Below, in pieces: positions 8,311-16,184 of a stretch of DNA of 64,000 bases. The stretch's first letter is position 1, and the number at the start of each line of letters is the position of its first letter. The stretch comes from Paenibacillus zeisoli (lineage in GTDB: Bacteria; Bacillota; Bacilli; Paenibacillales; Paenibacillaceae). A program made the position numbers and the translations under genes. Location: positions 77,997-141,996 of the forward strand of contig NZ_RZNX01000004.1 of assembly GCF_003994465.1 (NCBI RefSeq), read 5' to 3'. The notes beneath the pieces were generated by a model that saw only the letters and a list, made by a program, of their open reading frames with translations, ran no database searches and had not been told where the DNA came from.

Positions 8311-8997
8311 ATGCAAATTCAGTTTCATGGGCATTCCTGCATTCAGGTAACGGATGGCGCTCATTCGGTTATTATCGATCCGTATCTGACAGGCAATCCC
8401 GCTGCGGTTGCTAGCCCGGAGGATATTCACGTGCAGCATGTGATTCTGACGCACGGTCACTTTGATCATATCACCGATGCCGCTGCTGTTGCAAAACAGA
8501 ATGACGCATCCATCATCGCGGTTGAAGAACTCGCTATCCACATGGCGAAGCAAGGGCTGAGAACGGAAGCCATGCATGTGGGCGGGGAATGGAAGTTTAA
8601 TTTTGGTCATGTACATCTTACCCAGGCCGTGCATACGTCTTCCATTTCGACATCGGATGGCGAGGTGCTGTATGCAGGAGTTCCCGCCGGAGTTGTGCTG
8701 CAGATGGGGGATGTAACTCTATATCATGCCGGAGATACGGGACTGTTCGGCGATATGAAATGGATCGGGGAGAGATTCGACATTGATGTGGCCTTCCTGC
8801 CGATAGGAGGACGGTTCACAATGGGACCAAAGGATGCTCTTACTGCGGCGGAATGGCTCAAGGCCCGCTGCGTAGTCCCCATTCATTTCGATACATTCCC
8901 CCCGATCCGTCAAGACGGTGCTGCATTCGTAAGCGACTTGGCCCGATTGGGCATACAGGGGAGATGCTTAACACCAGGCGAGATGATAACCATATAG
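8311..8997 (+). CDS. Metal-dependent hydrolase, UPF0173 (metallo-beta-lactamase fold)
   Basis: A 228-residue single-domain enzyme of the UPF0173 family. The metal-binding motif THGHFDH supplies H48, H50, D52 and H53; further ligands are expected in HTSSIS, YHAGDTGLFGDM and VPIHFDTFP. The opening MQIQFHGHSCIQV and IIDPYLTGNP are typical of the family, which is related to YtkL. The substrate is unknown. GCGAGGAA precedes ATG 8311. It lies 27 bases before the AEC transporter and shares its promoter. Confidence 0.9.
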   Translation: MQIQFHGHSCIQVTDGAHSVIIDPYLTGNPAAVASPEDIHVQHVILTHGHFDHITDAAAVAKQNDASIIAVEELAIHMAKQGLRTEAMHVGGEWKFNFGHVHLTQAVHTSSISTSDGEVLYAGVPAGVVLQMGDVTLYHAGDTGLFGDMKWIGERFDIDVAFLPIGGRFTMGPKDALTAAEWLKARCVVPIHFDTFPPIRQDGAAFVSDLARLGIQGRCLTPGEMITI

Positions 8998-9024
8998 ATA
9001 AGACGAATTAGGAGTGTTGTTGCC

Positions 9025-9945
9025 ATGATGATCCTGTATACGTTCTACCACATTATTATTCCCATTCTGATTCCAGTCGGGATCGGAGCACTGCTTCATC
9101 GTAAATTTCGGTTCGACTTAACGGGATTCTCCAAGTTGATCTTGTACTACTATGTACCTGCACTTGCTTTTGTCAAAATATACGAAGCCCGCCTGTCCGC
9201 CAGCCTGCTCTTCTCGGTAATTGGCTTCCTGCTGCTGCAGTTCGTAGCTGTCGTCCTGATTGGACTGGTCACAAGCCGTATGCTGCATCATCCCCGGCCG
9301 CTGGCAGCCAGCTTCTCCAACAGTATCTCGCTAACGAACAACGGGAATGTCGGCATTCCGGTTAATGCGCTGGCATTCAAGCAGGATCCATTCGCTATGT
9401 CCGTTCAGATTATCGTTGTGGTATTTGAACTATTCGCCACATTTACGTACGGTTTATTAAATGCGAGCAAGGCCACCGCCGGGCTCAGAAGCTCTCTCAT
9501 CCAGTTCGCCAAAATGCCGGTCCTGTACGCCATTATTGCGGGGACGGCCCTGCATCTGCTAAATGTTCAGATTCCAGATCCGATTCTGAGCCCGCTGTCC
9601 GATATCGCGAGTGGCATGCTCTCATTCGCTCTCGTCTCCATCGGAGCCCAGATCGCTTCAGCGAAGCTTCACCGGAACACGTCCACGGTTCTGCTCAGCA
9701 GTATGATCCGACTGGTCATAGCACCTATTGTAGCATATGGCATCATCCATATCCTGAACATTCAGGGAATTACGGCGCAGGCCTTATTCATTGCAAGCGC
9801 CATTCCTACCTCACGTAACAGTGCATCCTTAGCGCTAGAATATGGCAATGAGCCTGAGTTTGCGGCCCAGGCGGTGCTGGTATCCATGCTTCTCAGCAGT
9901 ATTACATTAACCTTTGTGATTAATTTGTCGCAGACGTTATTCTAG
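9025..9945 (+). CDS. AEC family transporter (auxin efflux carrier type permease)
   Basis: A 306-residue membrane protein with about ten hydrophobic segments. LTNNGNVGIPVNALAF near the middle of the first half and ALFIASAIPTSRNSASLALEYGNEPEFAAQAVLVSMLLSSITL at the end are the conserved N-G-N-x-G-x-P and C-terminal AEC signatures. Bacterial members export or import small organic acids or other metabolites; the substrate here is unknown. AGGAG precedes ATG 9025. It follows the UPF0173 hydrolase closely and is the last gene of that operon. Confidence 0.88.
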   Translation: MMILYTFYHIIIPILIPVGIGALLHRKFRFDLTGFSKLILYYYVPALAFVKIYEARLSASLLFSVIGFLLLQFVAVVLIGLVTSRMLHHPRPLAASFSNSISLTNNGNVGIPVNALAFKQDPFAMSVQIIVVVFELFATFTYGLLNASKATAGLRSSLIQFAKMPVLYAIIAGTALHLLNVQIPDPILSPLSDIASGMLSFALVSIGAQIASAKLHRNTSTVLLSSMIRLVIAPIVAYGIIHILNIQGITAQALFIASAIPTSRNSASLALEYGNEPEFAAQAVLVSMLLSSITLTFVINLSQTLF

Positions 9946-10033
9946 GGCTGTCATCTAATAGAAAGAATCGTTTCGTACTTAAGTTCGCTGATGTCTTTGA
10001 ACCCACATATATTCAACACAGATCTTCGCCGGC

Positions 10034-10072
10034 AAAAAAACAACCAATCCGCATGCTCACGGATTGGTTGTT
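10034..10072 (-). terminator. Intrinsic terminator of the acyl-CoA ligase gene
   Basis: AACAACCAATCCG (10039-10051) and CGGATTGGTTGTT (10060-10072) form a perfect 13-bp stem. The run of seven A residues on the left side becomes the U tract of the minus-strand transcript. Confidence 0.88.
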
Positions 10073-10082
10073 ACTGCCTATG

Positions 10083-11681
10083 CTATTTCCCTGAAGAATA
10101 CTCCTTCTCCCGCAGTTCAATCCTGCGGATCTTGCCGGAGTTCGTCTTCGGAAGCGAGTGGATGAACTCGATCTTCCGGGGATATTTGTACGGCGCAGTC
10201 AACGCCTTAACATGACTCTGAAGCTCCTTGACAAGCTCTGGCGTGCCATCGACCCCTTCTACCAAGACGACGAAAGCCTTCACCACAGAGCCCCGGATCT
10301 CATCCGGGCTTGCCACCGCGGCACATTCTTTTACGGCGGCATGCTTCATCAACGCTTCCTCAACCTCGAATGGGCCAATGGTATATCCGGAACTGATGAT
10401 GATGTCATCATTGCGGCCCTCGTACCAGAAGTAACCGTCCTCATCGACACGTGCACGGTCCCCGGTCACGAAGTACTCTCCGCGCTGATTGCTCTTCTTG
10501 CGCTCGGGATCCTTATAGTAACCCTTGAACAAGGCAGGCATGTTCAGGTGAACGGCAATGTCTCCCACTTCACCGGCCGGCAGAGGGCTTCCAGAATCGT
10601 CTACGATCTCGATCAGGCCTGGGGAGATGGCTTTGCCCATGGACCCGAGCCGAACCGGGGAATCCATAAGATTCCCGATCAGCAGCGTGCTCTCCGTCTG
10701 ACCGTAACCATCACGGATGGTTAGATTATGCACGCGCTGGAACACTTCGATAACCTCCTGGTTAAGCGGCTCTCCCGCGGAGACCACACTGCGCAGAGAG
10801 GAGAGGTCATAATCTCCCAGATGATCGATCTTGGCCATGATCCGGAATTCCGTTGGAGTGCAGCAGAGCACCTCGATCCCGTATTCCTTGATCAGATTCA
10901 AGTACTGATTAGGCTGGAACGAACCGTGATAGACAAATCCGGTAGCTCCCTTGCCGAGGACAGATAAGAACGGACTCCAGATCCATTTCTGCCAGCCGGG
11001 TGCAGCGGTTGCCCAGACGATATTGCCCGGCTGGATATCCAGCCACAGCGTGGAGGCGATCTTCAGGTGGGTATACGCCCATCCATGACTGTGGATGACC
11101 CCCTTGGGATTTCCTGTTGTGCCGGAGGTATAGGCAAGGATAGCCATATCATCCCGGTGGGTAGGCACGGCTGTGAATTCATCGGACTCGCCCTCCATCA
11201 GACTGGATAAGTTCAGCCAGCCCTGCGCATTAGCATGTCCTTCGGTATCCCCATGGCTAACTGCAATTCGGTACTGAAGGTTCGGGTGCTCTTCTTCGAT
11301 CTTGTCCACTTCTTGAGTAAGGGTGGACCAGGCAATCACGGCTCTGGCTTCAGAATGCTCAAAGCGATAAGAAAGGTCCTTGGCACGAAGCATTTCCGAT
11401 GAAGGAATAATCGCGGCTCCGATCTTCAGGCAAGCCAGGTATATGACATAAGCGATAATCTGACGAGGAACCATGACCAGTACCCGGTCTCCCTTCGCAA
11501 GCCCCAGCCGCTGAAGGCCGCCTGCCAGCTGATTCGCCTTCTTCAGAAGCTCTCCATAAGTGATCTCTTCGTAGTCTCCCTGATCACTTAACCATTTCAG
11601 CGCCAGCCGATCTGAGGGGTGGTTCTCCATTTCAGAGGTTAAATTATACTGTTCAGGTGCGTTCCATTGCTCGAAATTCAG
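10083..11681 (-). CDS. Acyl-CoA synthetase (AMP-forming), medium-chain/acetate type
   Basis: About 532 residues. AYTSGTTGNPKGVIHSH is the phosphate-binding P-loop-like motif, RDGYGQTE the adenine/substrate motif, YFVTGDRARVDEDGYFWYEGRNDDII the hinge, and LPKTNSGKIRRIELR carries the C-terminal catalytic Lys. This is the ANL ligase family: carboxylate plus ATP plus CoA to acyl-CoA plus AMP and PPi. The architecture suits MACS-type acyl-CoA synthetases such as YtcI; chain length is not predictable. The open frame extends to 11750, but the only good SD (AAGGAG, complement 11691-11696) lies nine bases before an in-frame CTG at 11681, with no ATG, GTG or TTG at a proper distance, so initiation may use CTG. 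Confidence 0.85.
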   Translation of the reverse strand: MNFEQWNAPEQYNLTSEMENHPSDRLALKWLSDQGDYEEITYGELLKKANQLAGGLQRLGLAKGDRVLVMVPRQIIAYVIYLACLKIGAAIIPSSEMLRAKDLSYRFEHSEARAVIAWSTLTQEVDKIEEEHPNLQYRIAVSHGDTEGHANAQGWLNLSSLMEGESDEFTAVPTHRDDMAILAYTSGTTGNPKGVIHSHGWAYTHLKIASTLWLDIQPGNIVWATAAPGWQKWIWSPFLSVLGKGATGFVYHGSFQPNQYLNLIKEYGIEVLCCTPTEFRIMAKIDHLGDYDLSSLRSVVSAGEPLNQEVIEVFQRVHNLTIRDGYGQTESTLLIGNLMDSPVRLGSMGKAISPGLIEIVDDSGSPLPAGEVGDIAVHLNMPALFKGYYKDPERKKSNQRGEYFVTGDRARVDEDGYFWYEGRNDDIIISSGYTIGPFEVEEALMKHAAVKECAAVASPDEIRGSVVKAFVVLVEGVDGTPELVKELQSHVKALTAPYKYPRKIEFIHSLPKTNSGKIRRIELREKEYSSGK

Positions 11682-11740
11682 GGGGAACCTCTCCTTTAGT
11701 GTCAAATGAAATGTAATATATACCATCATAGCACTTAATC

Positions 11741-11757
11741 TTAGTACCAAGTACTAG
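11741..11757. promoter_or_regulatory. FapR-like palindromic operator before the acyl-CoA ligase
   Basis: The plus strand carries TAGTAC-CAA-GTACTA (11742-11756), a perfect palindrome. Set against the FapR-type pattern as I recall it (TTAGTACC, one base, GGTACTAA), 14 of 16 positions agree. It overlaps a TATACT -10-like hexamer of the minus strand, about 60 bases upstream of the start codon. FapR is the malonyl-CoA-responsive repressor of lipid synthesis in Bacillales; the assignment is by motif only. Confidence 0.55.
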
Positions 11758-11872
11758 TATAACCCCTGCCGCTGTGGAATAATCAACAAGAAAGTGAACT
11801 TCCTGAGAAAAATATGCAGGAAGAGTCCGGAGCAAGCATGGTGCGCCGTGTATTATCAATATGGACATGACT

Positions 11873-11898
11873 AAAAGCCTCCCGAAACCTAGGGAGGC
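11873..11898 (-). terminator. Intrinsic terminator of yjcZ
   Basis: GCCTCCC (11877-11883) and GGGAGGC (11892-11898) pair; the AAAA on the left becomes the U tract on the minus strand. It lies about 40 bases after the stop of the sporulation microprotein gene. Confidence 0.7.
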
Positions 11899-11940
11899 CT
11901 TAAGCCGTGACTATATTTTTAATAAGAAAGGGGCTGAGAA

Positions 11941-12039
11941 TTACACCATGAAGGCACTAGTAATAATTACGAGCAAGATGAACAGAACCAGAATGGCTCC
12001 TGTAGAAGTTCCAAGGCCAACGCCACCAACTCCACCCAT
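11941..12039 (-). CDS. yjcZ: YjcZ family sporulation microprotein (32 aa)
   Basis: A 32-residue frame begins at ATG (complement 12037-12039) with a strong GAGGAGG site upstream. The protein has a glycine-rich start (MGGVGGVGLGTSTG) followed by one hydrophobic membrane segment (AILVLFILLVIITSAF), which is the typical build of YjcZ/YtzL-like spore proteins found in Bacillus and Paenibacillus. It supports an endospore-forming host. The usual member has more Tyr/Gly repeats at the N-terminus, so this is a short variant. An intrinsic terminator follows. Confidence 0.8.
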   Translation of the reverse strand: MGGVGGVGLGTSTGAILVLFILLVIITSAFMV

Positions 12040-12134
12040 AAATGTCTCCTCCTCTCTCGAAGAACACTTGTCAGAACAATACACATTATGCAAGGCATTA
12101 AGTATTGGCTTAGGCTAATGAGCAATGACTTCTA

Positions 12135-12163
12135 TTGACACGTTATTTGGCCCATGATATATA
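12135..12163 (+). promoter_or_regulatory. Sigma-A promoter of htpG
   Basis: TTGACA (12135-12140), 17 bases, TATATA (12158-12163). Transcription would start close to 12170, just before the CIRCE element. Confidence 0.75.
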
Positions 12164-12173
12164 AAAATAAGAA

Positions 12174-12200
12174 TTAGCACTCTGAATGACCGAGTGCTAA
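12174..12200. promoter_or_regulatory. CIRCE element (HrcA operator)
   Basis: TTAGCACTC (12174-12182), nine bases, GAGTGCTAA (12192-12200): an exact match to the CIRCE consensus. It lies at the expected transcription start of htpG and should place this gene under HrcA repression, relieved by heat through GroEL. In Bacillus subtilis htpG is not a CIRCE gene, so the wiring differs here. Confidence 0.95.
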
Positions 12201-12241
12201 AATGAATAACAAACAATCGCAAAGAAAGGAAGATGACTATC

Positions 12242-14122
12242 ATGGCAAAGAAGCAGTTTCAGGCTGAGTCCAAGCGGCTCCTGGATATGATGATTCACTC
12301 CATCTATACCCAGAAGGAAATTTTCCTCAGAGAGCTCATTTCCAATGCCAGTGACGCTATCGATAAGATGTACTACCGTGCGCTAAGTGATGACACGCTG
12401 GTGTTTAATAAGGAAGATTACTTCATTAAAATTACTGCCGATAAGGCGAACCGGACGCTGACCATCACCGATACGGGGATCGGGATGACGCCGGAGGAGC
12501 TGGAGAACAACCTGGGCGTTATTGCGAAGAGTGGTTCGCTTGCGTTCAAGAACGAGAATGAGCTGAAGGACGGGCATAATATCATCGGACAGTTCGGGGT
12601 CGGGTTCTATTCGGCCTTCATGGTTGCTGATGTAGTCACTGTAACCAGCCGTGCATTTGGCAGCGATGAGGCTTTCAAATGGGAGTCCGAGGGAGCTGAC
12701 GGCTATACGATTGAGCCTGCAGCTAAGGACTCTGTAGGTACAAAAATTGTGCTGAAGATCAAGGAGAACACCGAAGACGATCAGTACGATGAATATTTGG
12801 ACGAGTACCGACTCAGAAGCATCGTGAAGAAGTATTCTGACTTTATCCGATATCCGATCAAGATGGACATGACTTCCCGCCAGCCTAAGGAAGGCAGCGA
12901 CAACGAGTTCGAGGAGACGGTGGAAGAGCAGACCCTCAATAGCATGGTTCCGATTTGGCGGAAGAATAAGAGCGAGCTGACGGACGAGGACTATGAGAAC
13001 TTTTACAATGAGAAAAGATATGGGTTCGATAAGCCGCTGTCTCACATCCACATCAAGGCAGATGGAGCTGTGGTGTATAACGCCATCCTCTTCATCCCGG
13101 AGAATACGCCATTCGACTACTATACGAAGGAATATGAGAAGGGACTTGAGCTCTACTCGAACGGCGTGCTGATCATGAACAAATGCGGCGATCTGCTGCC
13201 GGATTACTTCAGCTTTGTGAAAGGAATGGTCGATTCCGAGGACCTGTCTCTCAACATATCCCGGGAGATGCTGCAGCATGACCGCCAGCTGAAGCTGATT
13301 GCGAAGAACATTCAGAGCAAGATCAAGAGCCAGCTGGTCAGCCTGCTGAAGGATGAGCGGGAGAAATATGAGCGGTTCTATTCTTCTTTTGGCCGTCAGC
13401 TGAAGTTCGGTGTCTATAACGATTATGGAATGAACAAGGAAGTGCTTCAGGACCTGCTCCTATTCCACTCTTCCAAGGAGAAGAAGCTGGTCACACTGGA
13501 TGAGTATGTATCCAGAATGCCTGAGGATCAGAAATACATCTATTATGCTGCCGGGGAGTCCATCGAGCGAATTGAGAAGCTTCCGCAGATTGAAGTCGTA
13601 TCGGATAAAGGCTATGAGATTCTGTACTTAACGGATGATATCGATGAGTTCGCCCTGAAGGTGATTATGACTTATAAAGAGAAGGAATTTAAGTCGGTCT
13701 CCAGTGGTGATCTCGGGATTGAAGCCGATACGGATAAGGAACAATCCGAGTCCGAGGAGAGTGCAAACAAGGAGTTGTTTGACTCCATGCAGGGCTTCCT
13801 TGCCGGTAAAGTGACTAAAGTTAAGGCATCGAAGCGTCTCAAGACCCATCCGGTCTGCTTGTCTACCGAAGGGGAGCTGACGATCGAGATGGAGAAGATC
13901 TTGAAGGCCATGCCAAGCGGCCAGGATGTGAAGGCCGACAAGGTGCTTGAGATTAATGTGAATCACGACGTATTCCAGTCTCTGAAGGACGCTAAAGCCA
14001 GCGATCCACAGAAGCTGGAGCTGTATACGAATCTGCTGTACAATCAGGCTCTTCTTATCGAAGGGTTGCCGGTTAGCGATCCAGTAGAATTCACGAATAA
14101 TATCTGCAAGATTATGGTGTAA
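12242..14122 (+). CDS. htpG: Molecular chaperone HtpG (Hsp90 family)
   Basis: 626 residues from ATG 12242; the earlier ATG 12233 lies only two bases after the AAGGA site, whereas 12242 has suitable spacing. The GHKL ATPase domain shows [12 protein letters not shown] (Asn that binds Mg-ATP), [13 protein letters not shown], and [16 protein letters not shown]; the middle domain has [11 protein letters not shown] with the catalytic Arg region (LNISREML). The C-terminal dimerisation domain follows an acidic linker ([17 protein letters not shown]). No C-terminal MEEVD is present, as normal for bacteria. It folds and remodels client proteins in the cytosol. It stands alone between a CIRCE-controlled promoter and a strong terminator. 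Confidence 0.97.
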   Translation: MAKKQFQAESKRLLDMMIHSIYTQKEIFLRELISNASDAIDKMYYRALSDDTLVFNKEDYFIKITADKANRTLTITDTGIGMTPEELENNLGVIAKSGSLAFKNENELKDGHNIIGQFGVGFYSAFMVADVVTVTSRAFGSDEAFKWESEGADGYTIEPAAKDSVGTKIVLKIKENTEDDQYDEYLDEYRLRSIVKKYSDFIRYPIKMDMTSRQPKEGSDNEFEETVEEQTLNSMVPIWRKNKSELTDEDYENFYNEKRYGFDKPLSHIHIKADGAVVYNAILFIPENTPFDYYTKEYEKGLELYSNGVLIMNKCGDLLPDYFSFVKGMVDSEDLSLNISREMLQHDRQLKLIAKNIQSKIKSQLVSLLKDEREKYERFYSSFGRQLKFGVYNDYGMNKEVLQDLLLFHSSKEKKLVTLDEYVSRMPEDQKYIYYAAGESIERIEKLPQIEVVSDKGYEILYLTDDIDEFALKVIMTYKEKEFKSVSSGDLGIEADTDKEQSESEESANKELFDSMQGFLAGKVTKVKASKRLKTHPVCLSTEGELTIEMEKILKAMPSGQDVKADKVLEINVNHDVFQSLKDAKASDPQKLELYTNLLYNQALLIEGLPVSDPVEFTNNICKIMV

Positions 14123-14176
14123 AAACACTAATCATTGTGCAGGATTAAAGAGCAGTATTAGACTGCTGTTAACATC

Positions 14177-14220
14177 AATCCCCCACTTCCGGGTTAGCCG
14201 GAGTGGGGGATTCCTTTATT
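14177..14220 (+). terminator. Intrinsic terminator of htpG
   Basis: AATCCCCCACTTCCGG and GCCGGAGTGGGGGATT form a long GC-rich stem with a four-base loop, followed by CCTTTATTTATTT. Confidence 0.85.
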
Positions 14221-14391
14221 TATTTAAGCAAATACGAACGAACGGATAGGGCAGGAAATACAAGGCCGCCTGATAGAATTGGCTGCATTTTGGCCGGTGC
14301 GGCTGATTGGAATTATTTAGTACAGGGTAAGAATACTGCGACAAGACGCGACAACACACGCAACCCCATAACCGAAGGAGGAAGTCATTTT

Positions 14392-15246
14392 ATGTTTTTT
14401 CACATTAAAGAACTTCAATTTCGTGCCAAGCCTGAGAAACCGGATCCCGTATACGCGAGAAAGCTTCAGGAAGTATTGGGTGGGCAATTTGGTGAAATGT
14501 CCGTAATGATGCAGTATCTATTCCAGGGCTTCAACTGCCGCGCAGACCGCAAATATCGTGATATGCTGCTGGATATCGGGACTGAGGAGATCGGTCATGT
14601 GGAAATGCTGTGTACCATGATCTCTCAGCTGCTGGACGGAGCGCCTGCGGATCAGGTGGATGAAATGGCTAAAGATCCTCTCATTGCAGCAGCACTGGGC
14701 GGTATGAACCCGCAGCATACGATCGTGTCGGGCATGGGTGCGATGCCAAGCGACAGTAACGGATATCCTTGGAACAGCAAATATATCATCTCGAGCGGGA
14801 ACCTGCTCGCTGATTTCCGTGCCAATCTGAATGCGGAATCCCAGGGCCTTGTGCAGGTTGTACGGCTCTATGAGCAGACGACAGATCCGGGTATCCGCGA
14901 TATGCTGAGCTTCATGATCGCCCGCGACATCATGCACCAGAATCAATGGATGGCGGCCATTGAAGAGATTGAGCAGCTGGAGGGACCTATTGCTCCGGCT
15001 TCCTTCCCGCGCGAGCAGACTGTGGAAGAGGCAACACGCCAATTCCTTAACTTCTCCGAGGGAGAAGCGAGCAGTGCAGGACGCTGGGCGAATGGGCCGC
15101 TGCCGGATGGAACAGGCAATTTCGAGTATGTTGCGAATCCCCAGGCTCAAGGTGGAGTGCCTGAGTTGAAGCCGCCTGCGGATCATCAGCACTCAACGCC
15201 GGGAACAGGTCCTTATATTGTGAATAAAGGAAAGCTGGACAAATAA
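14392..15246 (+). CDS. Manganese catalase
   Basis: 284 residues from ATG 14392, which has AAGGAGG upstream; an open frame reaching back to 14203 crosses the htpG terminator and is not used. The dimanganese ligands are all visible: E35 (GQFGEMSV), E66 and H69 (EEIGH), E149 (LNAESQG) and H182 (DIMHQNQW), nearly identical in numbering to the Lactobacillus plantarum enzyme. It converts hydrogen peroxide to water and oxygen without heme. Related proteins in spore formers (YjqC, YdbD, CotJC) occur in the spore coat or stationary phase. It has a very Gly/Pro-rich C-terminal tail, as in the non-heme catalase family. Confidence 0.93.
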   Translation: MFFHIKELQFRAKPEKPDPVYARKLQEVLGGQFGEMSVMMQYLFQGFNCRADRKYRDMLLDIGTEEIGHVEMLCTMISQLLDGAPADQVDEMAKDPLIAAALGGMNPQHTIVSGMGAMPSDSNGYPWNSKYIISSGNLLADFRANLNAESQGLVQVVRLYEQTTDPGIRDMLSFMIARDIMHQNQWMAAIEEIEQLEGPIAPASFPREQTVEEATRQFLNFSEGEASSAGRWANGPLPDGTGNFEYVANPQAQGGVPELKPPADHQHSTPGTGPYIVNKGKLDK

Positions 15247-15265
15247 TTTCAAAGATTATTGGACA

Positions 15266-15294
15266 AGGGGCTGCCTATTGGCGGCTCCTTTTTA
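15266..15294 (+). terminator. Intrinsic terminator of the manganese catalase gene
   Basis: AGGGGCTGCC, TATT, GGCGGCTCCT with wobble pairs, followed by TTTTT. Confidence 0.7.
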
Positions 15295-15498
15295 ATTCTT
15301 TCCACAACCGCGGATTGAGCTGAAAGATTTTAAAAATATTCCTATATCAGCCGAACTTGCAGTGAATCTTTAGCTCTTTCCACATAGTAAGTGAGTAAAT
15401 GTGTTAAACTGGTTATAAAGTGGTAAGTAACCCGTACGGTGCATGTGGAGCGGCGTGTGGACAGATGGCGGTAAGATCAATATTAACGGAGTGATTAT

Positions 15499-15669
15499 TT
15501 GAGTAAAGCTAAGGGCAAAGGCGGAACAGGCAGGGGAACAGGCAAGAAGGGCTGGAACCGGTGGCAGGCTAGTGCCAACAAAGCGAAGAGCGCACCCAAA
15601 CCCTACAAGAGTAAAGGGACCAAGAACCGGGATAGCGAACCATCTCCCGTTAATCTTAAAGACGAATAA
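15499..15669 (+). CDS. Small strongly basic hypothetical protein (56 aa, TTG start)
   Basis: A frame of 56 codons plus stop from TTG 15499, with GGAG seven bases upstream. It is Lys/Gly-rich (MSKAKGKGGTGRGTGKKGWN, then NKAKSAPKPYKSKGTKNR) and ends in an acidic tail. It lacks a signal peptide or membrane helix and looks intrinsically disordered, which would suit nucleic-acid binding, but no family is recognised. It starts a two-gene unit: the next gene begins 25 bases downstream with its own SD. A GTTATAAAGT -10-like element lies near 15410-15420. Confidence 0.6.
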   Translation: MSKAKGKGGTGRGTGKKGWNRWQASANKAKSAPKPYKSKGTKNRDSEPSPVNLKDE

Positions 15670-15694
15670 CTATATTTTATAGGAGTGATGATTT

Positions 15695-16000
15695 CTGAGA
15701 AGACAAAAGCCAATGTCATTTGATGATCTGCTGGTGGAATTACAAGGACAAAGAACAGTTCAGGAAGACCCGAACAATGTGCCTTTAGAGAAGCTGTTCA
15801 ATGAATCATTCATGAGCAAGCATTCCGGGTTTAACAGCTTTGGAGCGTTCGTGGAAAAGGGGAATTTCCAGATTCAAACCCAGGAGGATGTCCATAACAT
15901 CCCGGATGAGCTGTTTGACCGCCATGTGGCGCGGGAGACGGATTTCTCGGATTGGAAATCGATGCTGGAAACGGCGAATAAGGAATACGAAGGTTCCTAA
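15695..16000 (+). CDS. Hypothetical acidic protein, possible CTG start
   Basis: Not recognised. The first in-frame ATG is 15713 (MSFDDLLVELQGQ), but the SD AGGAG at 15681-15685 is 27 bases from it. An in-frame CTG at 15695 sits nine bases after the SD and would add LRRQKP, giving 101 residues. The protein is acidic and hydrophilic (RTVQEDPNNVPLEKLFNESFM, ETDFSDWKSMLETANKEYEGS) and likely cytosolic. It follows the 56-residue basic protein in the same unit; their opposite charges make a partnership conceivable but unproven. Confidence 0.65.
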   Translation: MRRQKPMSFDDLLVELQGQRTVQEDPNNVPLEKLFNESFMSKHSGFNSFGAFVEKGNFQIQTQEDVHNIPDELFDRHVARETDFSDWKSMLETANKEYEGS

Positions 16001-16013
16001 TCTTCAAAGAGGG

Positions 16014-16049
16014 TAACTCAGGCGTAGTCAACGCTTGGGTTATTTTTTT
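16014..16049 (+). terminator. Intrinsic terminator
   Basis: TAACTCAGGCGT, AGTCA, ACGCTTGGGTTA with wobble pairs and seven T residues, 14 bases after the stop of the preceding gene. Confidence 0.8.
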
Positions 16050-16184
16050 GGTTATTTTACTTTATCCAAAGGGTGGTAAAAAAAATGTCGTATATTAGCA
16101 AAAAATCTACCCGTATAGTTACCACAAAGTGTATAATGCTAGAGCAACATAGCAAGTTAAAATGAGAGGGATTGATAAATAAAA

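Noticed and set aside
11861..12118. An 85-codon plus-strand open frame over the yjcZ region
   Set aside because: The opposite strand has a better SD and a typical YjcZ sequence; the plus-strand product resembles nothing.
12383..13279. A 298-codon open frame on the minus strand inside htpG
   Set aside because: It is the complement of a clear HtpG coding region, has no SD or family-like sequence, and arises from codon bias of the real gene.
14203..14391. N-terminal extension of the manganese catalase
   Set aside because: The extra codons overlap the htpG terminator, and ATG 14392 has the AAGGAGG and gives family-standard residue numbers for all five ligands.
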